From: a virus
Virus record (IMG/VR): IMGVR_UViG_3300037189_007278
Span: 1-27,224 of that record
Direction: 5' to 3' (one strand)
DNA: 27,224 nucleotides
Shown: piece by piece, positions 1 through 4,436 of the stretch
How positions within the stretch are numbered: the first letter of the stretch is position 1
How the letters are laid out: each line of letters opens with the position of its first letter
Position numbers and translations under genes: made by a program
The notes under the pieces: model-generated
The model's input: the letters and a program-made list of their open reading frames with translations, nothing else
What the model was told of the DNA's origin: nothing
Databases searched by the model: none

Positions 1-109
1 GAGCCTCAATGGCAGCGGCTACTTTGTTCGCCAGCTCGTTAGCCCAATTCTTAGCTTCATTCGCTGTGTTAGTCGGAAGCGGCTTGCGTGTTTTGAGTGA
101 AGTAAGCAT
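1..109 (-). CDS. 5' part of a leftward early gene, product not recognised (runs off the window)
   Basis: The minus strand has an ATG at 107-109 and stays open to base 1 (36 complete codons). The visible N-terminus begins MLTSLKTRKPLP and continues with an Ala/Asn/Glu-rich, probably helical stretch. An AGGGGA ribosome binding site lies five bases upstream, and a near-consensus promoter (137-165) directs transcription into it. I do not recognise the family. As the first gene under the leftward repressor-controlled promoter it sits where lambdoid phages keep an antiterminator or recombination/excision genes, but that is position only. The start is well supported; the function is unknown. Confidence 0.6.
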   Translation of the reverse strand, partial: MLTSLKTRKPLPTNTANEAKNWANELANKVAAAIEA

Positions 110-136
110 AAAATCCCCTGTTGTCTTGATAGGGGT

Positions 137-165
137 AATGTATCCACTTCGGAAACTTCTGTCAA
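137..165 (-). promoter_or_regulatory. Leftward early promoter (P_L-like)
   Basis: On the minus strand a perfect -35 box TTGACA (160-165) is followed by a 17-bp spacer and the -10 box TACATT (137-142). The predicted transcript start, about base 130, is roughly 20 bases before the ATG at 109. The spacer is almost entirely filled by an operator-like 20-bp element (141-160), and a second copy (174-193) lies just upstream of the -35, the classic layout of a repressor-controlled promoter. Promoter activity is inferred from sequence only. Confidence 0.75.
141..160 (+). promoter_or_regulatory. Operator-like element, copy 1 (O_L pair)
   Basis: The sequence TATCCACTTCGGAAACTTCT matches copy 2 at 174-193 in 17 of 20 positions, starting 33 bp away. 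It fills the spacer of the leftward promoter and overlaps the -10 box by two bases and the -35 box by one, so a bound protein would block RNA polymerase. The best candidate ligands are the S24 repressor (1423-2004) and the Cro-like protein (2099-2338), because the same element recurs between those two genes. Confidence 0.65.
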
Positions 166-173
166 CAACAAAA

Positions 174-193
174 TATCCATTTCGGATACTTTT
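174..193 (+). promoter_or_regulatory. Operator-like element, copy 2 (O_L pair)
   Basis: The sequence TATCCATTTCGGATACTTTT contains a perfect dyad, TATCC-ATTTC-GGATA, typical of an operator for a dimeric helix-turn-helix protein. It is the copy closest to consensus and lies about 9 bp upstream of the -35 box of the leftward promoter. Its second half, GGATACTTTT, is identical to the element at 2074-2093 in the repressor/Cro intergenic region. Confidence 0.65.
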
Positions 194-232
194 TATTTAC
201 GCAAGCATTTGCGCGGTGTATAAAGGCAAAAG

Positions 233-264
233 AAAAGGCAGCCAGTGTTACCTGACCGCCTTTT
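233..264 (-). terminator. Strong leftward intrinsic terminator
   Basis: Read leftward, this forms a 13-bp hairpin: arms AAAAGGCG-GTCAG and CTGGC-TGCCTTTT, loop GTAACA, two G-U wobbles. Two runs of four T follow, separated by one C. It lies downstream of the repressor operon and upstream of the leftward early promoter, so it would keep lysogenic transcription out of the P_L operon. Read rightward the inner stem has C-A mismatches, so it should work mainly leftward. Confidence 0.7.
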
Positions 265-378
265 CCGCCTAATGATAGAGTTTTGCAATTGCAAGGATAA
301 CCGAAGCTACCCCGTACAAGCTGAGTTCTACCTTCAGCTTCTTGAATGAAATGCGGAACATATGATGCTCTGAATGAC

Positions 379-398
379 ACTCAAGTGGCCACCTGAGT
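379..398. other. 20-bp near-perfect dyad, possible protein-binding site
   Basis: ACTCAAGTGG is followed directly by CCACCTGAGT, giving 9 of 10 complementary pairs and no loop. The absence of a loop favours a site bound as DNA by a symmetric protein over an RNA hairpin. The dyad differs from the four repressor-type elements, so a different ligand is implied. It lies in the geneless block between the immunity operon and the leftward promoter. Confidence 0.4.
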
Positions 399-441
399 TG
401 GATTTCAGGGGTTTCGGCTGTAACGCGCCGTTGCTAACGCG

Positions 442-472
442 CCCATTGCCTTACCTAGGATAGGGCAATGGG
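442..472. other. Stem-loop, 9-bp perfect stem with 13-base loop
   Basis: CCCATTGCC (442-450) pairs perfectly with GGCAATGGG (464-472). There is no T-run on either side, so this is not a standard intrinsic terminator. The loop contains CCTAGG. It probably belongs to the same structured region as the larger stem at 583-632. Confidence 0.45.
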
Positions 473-582
473 ATGCGAACTAAAGCACTGCAAAACAGGT
501 AATGACGTCCCCGTCTATTATCCTGCCAGCGTGTGCAATAGCCCATCAGCCGCCTGTCTGGGCGACCGCGAGGGCTGACAGC

Positions 583-632
583 CCCCTAGCCTTTGCCGTA
601 TTCCTACCGGATGGTACGGCTTGGGTTAGGGG
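583..632. ncRNA. Long compound stem-loop, candidate structured RNA element
   Basis: CCCCTAGCC (583-591) pairs with GGGTTAGGGG (623-632), with one G/T-side irregularity. GCCGTA (595-600) then pairs with TACGGC (615-620), followed by two more C-G pairs and an 8-base loop. No U-run follows, so it is not an ordinary terminator. A small hairpin (572-584) abuts it on the left and a strongly bound start codon (ATG at 700) lies 68 bases to the right. It could be a regulatory leader, a small RNA or an antitermination site. The strand of expression is undetermined. Confidence 0.35.
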
Positions 633-699
633 TAAAATAGCAGGCCATGTTTGAAATACACGCGGAAATATTCCGCTCTAACCGGATAAAGGGGGATTT

Positions 700-873
700 A
701 TGAGTGATTTCGATATAAAAAAAGACTCGTTAGAGCCTTGGGCGCAATTTTTTTATTCACTTTACAGCGTGAATAGGCCAAAGAAAGGGAATGGCTTTAT
801 CAAGCCTTTCTTTATCCGAATCCGTAAATCCGTTGCGCTCGTCATCGGAAAAGCTTTTAAACGCGGCAATTAA
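700..873 (+). CDS. Small rightward ORF of unknown function, antisense to its neighbour
   Basis: This 57-aa ORF starts at ATG 700 with a strong ribosome binding site (GGGGGA, five bases upstream). The product begins MSDFDIKKDS, has an aromatic segment (WAQFFYSLY, residues 14-22) and a basic C-terminal half ending FKRGN. Bases 757-873 overlap the 3' part of the minus-strand gene at 757-960. The opposing gene looks at least as protein-like, so this may be spurious. In its favour are the strong Shine-Dalgarno sequence and the 57 bases outside the overlap. No family is recognised. Confidence 0.35.
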   Translation: MSDFDIKKDSLEPWAQFFYSLYSVNRPKKGNGFIKPFFIRIRKSVALVIGKAFKRGN

Positions 874-960
874 TTCATCGCGTGTTGCCAGGCCGTTTTT
901 CTCTACAACAGACATAAGAACCGCAAACATCATTGCTGTGACTTTTGTATTAAAATCCAT
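757..960 (-). CDS. Small soluble protein of the repressor operon, unknown function
   Basis: This encodes a 67-aa acidic, probably all-helical protein starting MDFNTKVTAMMF, with a charged middle (FKSFSDDERNGFTDSDKERLDKA). An AGGGG ribosome binding site lies eight bases before the ATG. It is the last gene of the leftward series repressor, membrane protein, secreted protein, this gene, with 18 bases separating it from the preceding stop. I know no family for it. Its position suggests expression in the lysogen, so it may be an accessory immunity or host-modifying gene. Its 3' half is antisense to the ORF at 700-873. Confidence 0.6.
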   Translation of the reverse strand: MDFNTKVTAMMFAVLMSVVEKNGLATRDELIAAFKSFSDDERNGFTDSDKERLDKAIPFLWPIHAVK

Positions 961-978
961 ATCCCATTCCCCTGCGGG

Positions 979-1188
979 TTAGTTGCTGTTCTTAGTGCCA
1001 GCTTTGCCAGTATAAGGGTTCACATTGCCTTTAGTGCTGTAATTATCTCGCTTGGTATGGTTAGGGGATGTTTTATTGTAGGGTGCAACATAATGACCTG
1101 ATTTAGTCACATGGCCGCGCACATGTACACTTTTTGCCAATACAGGTGCGGAAAACAAACAAATAATCAGCGTAAAAATGTATTTCAT
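979..1188 (-). CDS. Small exported protein of the repressor operon
   Basis: This is a 69-aa protein with a clear signal peptide: MKYIF, a hydrophobic core (TLIICLFSAPVLA) and a probable cleavage after Ala-18. The mature part is about 51 residues, rich in Lys, Asn, Thr, Tyr and Gly, and contains VRGHVTKSGHYVAPY and STKGNVNPYTGKAGTKN. I recall a similar pattern in small exported proteins of unknown function from diverse Proteobacteria. I chose the ATG at 1188 because it overlaps the upstream stop as ATGA and has GGAA six bases upstream; a start at 1200 would have no ribosome binding site. The product probably acts in the periplasm or at the envelope of the lysogen. Confidence 0.7.
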   Translation of the reverse strand: MKYIFTLIICLFSAPVLAKSVHVRGHVTKSGHYVAPYNKTSPNHTKRDNYSTKGNVNPYTGKAGTKNSN

Positions 1189-1421
1189 AATTGTTTCCAT
1201 CCAAAATGAAGTATGCCTAAAATACCGCCGCCAATGTAAATTATTATGACTAAAACAATTACAACTAGGAACAGCGAAAACAGAATAGTAATTATTGATG
1301 CGGCGATTTTATCAATTACAAAGGTTAAGTTCTTAAAGAAGCTATTGATGGGTTTTTTATATAGCTTGTATAAAATAATAATACCTATCCAAACCGCAGT
1401 TATGCTAACTAATGCCCCCAT
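1185..1421 (-). CDS. Small two-span membrane protein of the repressor operon
   Basis: This 78-aa protein has one hydrophobic segment near the N-terminus (about residues 4-19) and a longer one at about 40-72 (SIITILFSLFLVVIVLVIIIY, then GGGILGIL), separated by a basic, Phe-rich linker. The Shine-Dalgarno sequence GAGGTGAT directly precedes the ATG and lies in the last codons and stop of the repressor gene, so translation is probably coupled. The stop overlaps the next start as ATGA. A small inner-membrane protein co-expressed with a repressor is the usual setting for superinfection-exclusion or lysogenic-conversion functions, but no family is recognised and this role is inferred. Confidence 0.75.
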   Translation of the reverse strand: MGALVSITAVWIGIIILYKLYKKPINSFFKNLTFVIDKIAASIITILFSLFLVVIVLVIIIYIGGGILGILHFGWKQL

Positions 1422-1422
1422 A

Positions 1423-2004
1423 TCACCTCGGTCTAATGTCTAATACTTTAGCAGCCCACTTCAAAGGCACGTTTTCCATAATAGGCGCATTATGGCTTAT
1501 TAGGTTATAACAACCCTTTTTAGAGCCTTTTGACAGTTCCTTGACATAACACCTGCCGTCTGCTGTTTCAGCTACACACAGCGCCCCTATGCAGTCATTA
1601 GGTACAGTTAAAAACTCACGCCTGTAAAACAATATCCATCCATCACGCAACATGGGGTACATTGAATCACCGCGTACCCTTACGGCAACAACTGATTCGT
1701 CACAATGTGCTGGTAAATCTACTTCCTCTAATCCAGCACCCTTTGCATGGTCATCATAAGGTATAATTATCGCCCCAGCTCCTACTTCACCAACGATGTG
1801 TGTGGTTCTTCTTTCGTTTGTTTCAATTAGCTGAGTAATAGGGCAATTTAATCCTTTAGCAAGGCGCAGCATCCAATCCGTAGTTAGTTTCATAACTCCG
1901 GTTTCAAGTTTCATAATAGTTGCTTTTGTAGTTCCCGCCTTATCGGCAAGAGCCTCCATAGACATACCTGCATTTTTTCTAAGTAATTTGATGCGGTTTT
2001 GCAT
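1423..2004 (-). CDS. CI/LexA-like phage repressor (XRE helix-turn-helix plus S24 peptidase)
   Basis: The 193-aa product has an XRE-type helix-turn-helix at about residues 1-55 (MQNRIKLLRKNAGMSMEALA, KATIMKLETG) and a C-terminal S24/LexA-like domain. The nucleophile Ser-114 lies in RGDSMYPMLRDG and the general-base Lys-155 in YVKEL. An Ala-Gly pair in GEVGAGA (about 76-77) is the likely self-cleavage site. Both catalytic residues are present, so RecA-stimulated cleavage and induction by DNA damage are expected. The open frame extends upstream to 2181 but there runs through the operators and promoters, so I take the ATG at 2004. It faces the Cro-like gene and leads the four-gene leftward operon. 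Confidence 0.93.
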   Translation of the reverse strand: MQNRIKLLRKNAGMSMEALADKAGTTKATIMKLETGVMKLTTDWMLRLAKGLNCPITQLIETNERRTTHIVGEVGAGAIIIPYDDHAKGAGLEEVDLPAHCDESVVAVRVRGDSMYPMLRDGWILFYRREFLTVPNDCIGALCVAETADGRCYVKELSKGSKKGCYNLISHNAPIMENVPLKWAAKVLDIRPR

Positions 2005-2035
2005 TGCTGGATTATGCCTAGAGCCATTTTCCAGT

Positions 2036-2064
2036 ACAGTACCCAATAACGATACTTTTGTACT
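2036..2064 (-). promoter_or_regulatory. Candidate repressor promoter (P_RM-like)
   Basis: On the minus strand, -10 TACTGT (2036-2041) and a weak -35 AGTACA (2059-2064) are separated by 17 bp. The operator-like element 2040-2059 fits between them with exactly the geometry seen at the leftward early promoter (two bases of -10 overlap, one base of -35 overlap). Transcription would start near 2029, about 25 bases before the repressor ATG. The poor -35 suggests a weak promoter, and the overlap suggests autorepression. Confidence 0.45.
2040..2059 (+). promoter_or_regulatory. Operator-like element, copy 3 (O_R pair)
   Basis: The sequence TACCCAATAACGATACTTTT matches copy 2 (174-193) in 15 of 20 positions, including the entire GATACTTTT end. 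It is the most diverged copy and sits within the candidate repressor promoter. Its start is 34 bp from copy 4, close to the 33-bp spacing of the left pair. Confidence 0.5.
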
Positions 2065-2090
2065 TGCAAAAGGTTTCCAGTTAGGATACT
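2064..2090 (+). promoter_or_regulatory. Candidate rightward early promoter (P_R-like)
   Basis: A -35 TTGCAA (2064-2069) is followed by -10 GATACT (2085-2090, 15-bp spacer) or TACTTT (2087-2092, 17-bp spacer). The -10 lies inside operator copy 4. Either choice puts the transcript start at about 2096-2099, at or next to the Cro ATG (2099), so the message would be leaderless or nearly so. The match to consensus is modest. Confidence 0.4.
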
Positions 2091-2093
2091 TTT
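2074..2093 (+). promoter_or_regulatory. Operator-like element, copy 4 (O_R pair)
   Basis: The sequence TTTCCAGTTAGGATACTTTT matches copy 2 (174-193) in 17 of 20 positions and shares the block GGATACTTTT exactly. It ends six bases before the Cro-like start codon and covers the -10 of the rightward promoter. Its presence at both ends of the immunity region is the main evidence for a two-site operator system. Confidence 0.6.
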
Positions 2094-2098
2094 GCAAT

Positions 2099-2338
2099 AT
2101 GAAATTATCTGAATATCTCAAAACCAAGTCTATTACCGCTGCTGAATTTGCCCGACAGATAGGCGCAAAAAGCCGCGCCACAGTTCACAGATATACTGAT
2201 GAGTTTAGCTGCCGTGTACCGCACCCAGAAATGATGCGGAAGATTTTTGAAGTAACTGGTGGCGCTGTCTCACCTAGTGATTTTTACAACATTCCCACTA
2301 CAACCTCCAAGCGAAAAGTAAAGGAAAAATCCGCCTAA
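2099..2338 (+). CDS. Cro-like helix-turn-helix regulator
   Basis: The 79-aa product MKLSEYLKTKSITAAEFARQ... has a compact XRE/YdaS-like helix-turn-helix at about residues 8-45 (AAEFARQIGAKSRATVHRY) and a basic tail (SKRKVKEKSA). The reading frame is open upstream to 1988, but the operators occupy that stretch, so I choose the ATG at 2099. The only Shine-Dalgarno candidate (AGGA at 2083-2086) is 12 bases away, fitting a leaderless message. It is divergent from the S24 repressor and first on the rightward transcript, the standard Cro position. Its role in countering the repressor is inferred. Confidence 0.85.
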   Translation: MKLSEYLKTKSITAAEFARQIGAKSRATVHRYTDEFSCRVPHPEMMRKIFEVTGGAVSPSDFYNIPTTTSKRKVKEKSA

Positions 2339-2339
2339 C

Positions 2340-2360
2340 ACCGCAGTTTTATGCGGTTTT
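2340..2360 (+). terminator. Small intrinsic terminator after the Cro-like gene
   Basis: ACCGCA (2340-2345) pairs with TGCGGT (2352-2357) around the loop GTTTTA, followed by three more T residues. It begins just past the Cro stop. The stem is short, so it is probably leaky, comparable in position to lambda tR1. Confidence 0.5.
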
Positions 2361-2388
2361 GTCACTTTGCACGTCTACTCGTTATATT
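2359..2388 (+). promoter_or_regulatory. Rightward promoter for the replication operon
   Basis: A -35 TTGTCA (2359-2364, 5 of 6 consensus bases) and -10 TATATT (2383-2388, 5 of 6) are separated by 18 bp. The promoter directly follows the small terminator and lies about 90 bases before the first gene of the operon. None of the four operator-like elements overlaps it, so the operon may not depend solely on the repressor-controlled promoter. Confidence 0.55.
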
Positions 2389-2478
2389 AGTAGATATTAA
2401 TAACCGATTAACCACAATATGTAGCATTAAGGTAACACATAAATTTTGATTTTAACAACCAACCAAGGAGAAGTGCCT

Positions 2479-2799
2479 ATGAACACCATAATCACAAATG
2501 ACCGTCTTGATGAGTTACTCGCAGTTTCACCGGCTGAACGTGTAACGCCTGAATATATGAAGTCGCGCATCACGGACACCAAATTTACCCGCCTTACCGA
2601 TACCGTGACGCATTGCCGCATCACTTTGGATAATGGCTACGGCGTAAGCGCAGAAAGCGCGTGTGTAAACGTAGCAAATTACAATCAGGAAATTGGCGAG
2701 AAGATTGCTTACGACAACGCATTCCGCCAGCTCTGGCCGCTTTTTGGCTTCCTGCTTGCTGAGAAAAACAAGCCCAACGCAGAAAAGGTGGCGGCATAG
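2479..2799 (+). CDS. Gp49/66-family phage protein (N4 Gp49 / Sf6 gene 66 type)
   Basis: The 106-aa protein has the pattern of the N4 Gp49/Sf6 gene 66 family: VTPEYMKSRITDTKF (about 22-36), CRITLDNGYGVSAESACVN (about 46-64), then NQEIGEKIAYDNAFRQLWP and GFLLAEKN. The family is widespread in early regions of phages of Gram-negative bacteria; its molecular role is not established to my knowledge. The start is chosen at ATG 2479 because AAGGAG lies eight bases upstream; an ATG at 2446 has no such site. It is the first gene of the rightward early operon. Confidence 0.85.
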   Translation: MNTIITNDRLDELLAVSPAERVTPEYMKSRITDTKFTRLTDTVTHCRITLDNGYGVSAESACVNVANYNQEIGEKIAYDNAFRQLWPLFGFLLAEKNKPNAEKVAA

Positions 2800-2988
2800 C
2801 GAATACCTGCAAGCCCGCAGTAAGTGCAGAAATGCACCCAAGGTAAAGAGCGGCTCGTAAACGTCAGCGGTATGGAAGCAACGCATAAGGGGCTTCAAGG
2901 CGTGACAGCTTGGAGAGACAGCACAAAAACAGAACCCTCAAGGGTCAGACTAGCTCGCCAGAACAGAGCAACAAACGGGAGAAGTCCA

Positions 2989-3276
2989 ATGCGTAAAGTC
3001 ACTGTAGCTGACTTGCAGGAAACGGCAGATGTACATTTGGGGCGTATCAACGACCTGATTCGCCGTGTTGCTAAATTGGAAGCCAGCGACAAGGCCAGTA
3101 AGGCAGAAATAGCCATCCTAAAGACTGCTGTTGCGTCACTGAAGGAATCCCACAAAGACGCTATTACACTGCTTATCGCCCTGCATACGATAGTAGCGCG
3201 GATGAAGAAACAACGCGCACCCAAGCCCCGCAAACCCATTGCAATTGAGTGGGCAAAGTCGAGGGGTATGGAATGA
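2989..3276 (+). CDS. Small coiled-coil protein of the early operon, unknown function
   Basis: The 95-aa protein MRKVTVADLQETADVHLG... has heptad-like spacing of Leu/Ile/Val through about residues 15-70 (RINDLIRRVAKLEASDKASK, IAILKTAVASLKESH), suggesting a coiled coil, and a basic tail (MKKQRAPKPRKP). ATG 2989 is chosen because GGGAGA lies eight bases upstream; the frame is open back to 2824 without a comparable site. The stop overlaps the resolvase start as ATGA. It may be a DNA-binding or scaffold-type accessory to replication or recombination, but nothing in the sequence proves this. Confidence 0.65.
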   Translation: MRKVTVADLQETADVHLGRINDLIRRVAKLEASDKASKAEIAILKTAVASLKESHKDAITLLIALHTIVARMKKQRAPKPRKPIAIEWAKSRGME

Positions 3277-3620
3277 TAATTGTTACTATCCCAAATTGGC
3301 ATCCAGCAACTACCAATCAACTTTTGCAAGGGCATTGGAGCAAGGGCGCAAAGCTTAAAAAGAATGATGCGGCGATTATTGCCGGATATTTCACCATATC
3401 GCCAAAAGCAAAGCAGAAACGCCTTTTAAAGCTATCAATCGGCCTTGGCTACAAGCAGCGGGGTTGTGACCCTGATGCATACTTTAAGAGCCTGCTAGAC
3501 GCTCTAGTGAAAGCCGGAATGCTAGTGGATGACTCCCCCAAATGGGTTGAGCTTGCCCCCGTTGAATATTACCGCACAGACGCATTGCCAGAAACCAGAA
3601 TAACGCTGGAGGACATATGA
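3273..3620 (+). CDS. rusA: RusA-type Holliday junction resolvase
   Basis: The 115-aa protein is the size of RusA nucleases. The acidic active-site pattern is visible: Asp-66 and Asp-68 (GCDPDAYFK), Lys-72, Asp-76 (SLLDAL) and Asp-86/87 (LVDDS), matching the family's D-x-D...K...D...DD spacing. RusA-family enzymes act as dimers that cut four-way DNA junctions, processing recombining or replicating phage DNA before packaging. It overlaps both neighbours by ATGA, so translation is probably coupled. RusA genes are typical of lambdoid early/replication operons. Confidence 0.88.
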   Translation: MIIVTIPNWHPATTNQLLQGHWSKGAKLKKNDAAIIAGYFTISPKAKQKRLLKLSIGLGYKQRGCDPDAYFKSLLDALVKAGMLVDDSPKWVELAPVEYYRTDALPETRITLEDI

Positions 3621-3823
3621 TTGAAGCAGCCCTAGCAGTAAACGTTATATCATCTCTGGCAGCCCTTGTACTGGCACTACGCAAGCAACGGCCAATGCAT
3701 ATCCATTTCACAAACAAGATAGAGCGCGACCTCATAACGGCGCAACTCTACGTGCTGAAACGTGACGCAGCAAAACGCCAGAAACGCGATAAACACGGAA
3801 GATTTACGAGGGCAAAGCAATGA
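3617..3823 (+). CDS. Small protein with hydrophobic N-terminus and basic tail
   Basis: The 68-aa product MIEAALAVNVISSLAALVLA... has a hydrophobic first 21 residues that could span a membrane or form an amphipathic helix, then a long charged helix-like segment ending KRQKRDKHGRFTRAKQ. It is joined to both neighbours by ATGA overlaps, which supports it as a real gene. No family is recognised. Confidence 0.6.
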   Translation: MIEAALAVNVISSLAALVLALRKQRPMHIHFTNKIERDLITAQLYVLKRDAAKRQKRDKHGRFTRAKQ

Positions 3824-4338
3824 ACGTAGTACAAAAAACAAACCAGCCATGCACCGTATGTGGAACGCTGTATATCTATATCAAAAGCAAGCTTTGCAAG
3901 CGGTGCAATGACAAGGAAGCTCGCGTTAGGAGTAACCGCAGGAACCCGCTTCGGATTAAGGTTAATGAACTGCATGTGCAGGGCTATAAAGCAAAGGAAA
4001 TACGCGACATCTTAGCGGAACAAAAGGTGCGCGGAGCACAGAATAATATAATAACCCTCCATTGTGTTAACCATTATCTAAAAAACATTGATGAGATAAT
4101 GGGCAACGACAAGGTGTGTAAATATGAAGTTACTACCTTGCCGTATTCGTTTAAGCCAAAACCCATACAATGGTCAGATACAAAGTGGTTTCAGGTCATG
4201 GGAAACCCTGCCACTACACCAGGGCTATACCATGATGATGAGAAGGCCATAGAAGACACCGGAAGCTATGGCAAGCCCATCTACAGCAACCGCCCCTCCA
4301 TAAGCCTATACGGCGCACAAGGGGGAGAGTTGATATGA
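3820..4338 (+). CDS. Zinc-ribbon protein with possible helix-turn-helix, unknown role
   Basis: The 172-aa protein has a four-cysteine zinc-ribbon near the N-terminus (CTVC at about 11-14, CKRC at about 26-29) and then a basic segment resembling a helix-turn-helix (KVNELHVQGYKAKEIRDIL, about 47-65). The C-terminal half is Pro- and aromatic-rich with no recognisable domain. The start overlaps the previous stop as ATGA. It lies directly upstream of the initiator module. A nucleic-acid-binding role is likely from the cysteine pairs; anything more specific would be a guess. Confidence 0.7.
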   Translation: MNVVQKTNQPCTVCGTLYIYIKSKLCKRCNDKEARVRSNRRNPLRIKVNELHVQGYKAKEIRDILAEQKVRGAQNNIITLHCVNHYLKNIDEIMGNDKVCKYEVTTLPYSFKPKPIQWSDTKWFQVMGNPATTPGLYHDDEKAIEDTGSYGKPIYSNRPSISLYGAQGGELI

Positions 4339-4436
4339 AAATCTCCGAGGCTCTCAAGCGTTTATACGACAAGATGCTCAGTGAGGGTGCAATTACCCGT
4401 GAGCAGCATAAGAAGTTGTTGGAGGCGATACGGTGA
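4335..4436 (+). CDS. Very small ORF (33 aa) coupled between early genes
   Basis: The ORF translates as a short amphipathic helix beginning MKISEALKRLYDKML, with an acidic/basic C-terminus (REQHKKLLEAIR). Its start overlaps the upstream stop and its stop overlaps the downstream GTG start (GTGA). A GGGGGAGAG ribosome binding site lies at 4320-4328. The tight coupling on both sides argues that it is translated. Function is unknown; another possibility is that it only passes ribosomes on to the initiator gene. Confidence 0.55.
   Translation: MKISEALKRLYDKMLSEGAITREQHKKLLEAIR

Larger units (their letters stand above)
265..699. other. Geneless 435-bp block rich in palindromes and hairpins
   Basis: No ORF here has a ribosome binding site and a protein-like composition. 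The block holds several dyads: TTGCAATTGCAA (283-294, perfect), a 7-bp stem at 318-340, a 20-bp near-perfect dyad centred on TGGCCA (379-398), a 9-bp stem at 442-472, GGGCT-GAC-AGCCC (572-584), a long compound stem at 583-632, and GCGGAA-ATA-TTCCGC (662-676). A direct repeat TAACGCGCC occurs at 421-429 and 435-443. It could be a structured regulatory RNA, a leader of the 700-873 ORF, or a cluster of protein-binding sites. I cannot choose between these. Confidence 0.5.

Noticed and set aside
115-135. Hairpin CCCCT/AGGGG that could hide the ribosome binding site of the leftward gene
   Set aside because: The predicted transcript start (about base 130) lies inside the distal arm, so the stem would not form in the message.
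9-272. Rightward 87-aa reading frame
   Set aside because: It runs antisense through the leftward gene, its promoter, operators and terminator, and lacks a ribosome binding site.
2005-2181. N-terminal extension of the repressor reading frame
   Set aside because: The frame is open, but the stretch contains the operators, both promoters and part of the Cro gene, and the extra residues are not protein-like before MQNRIKLL.
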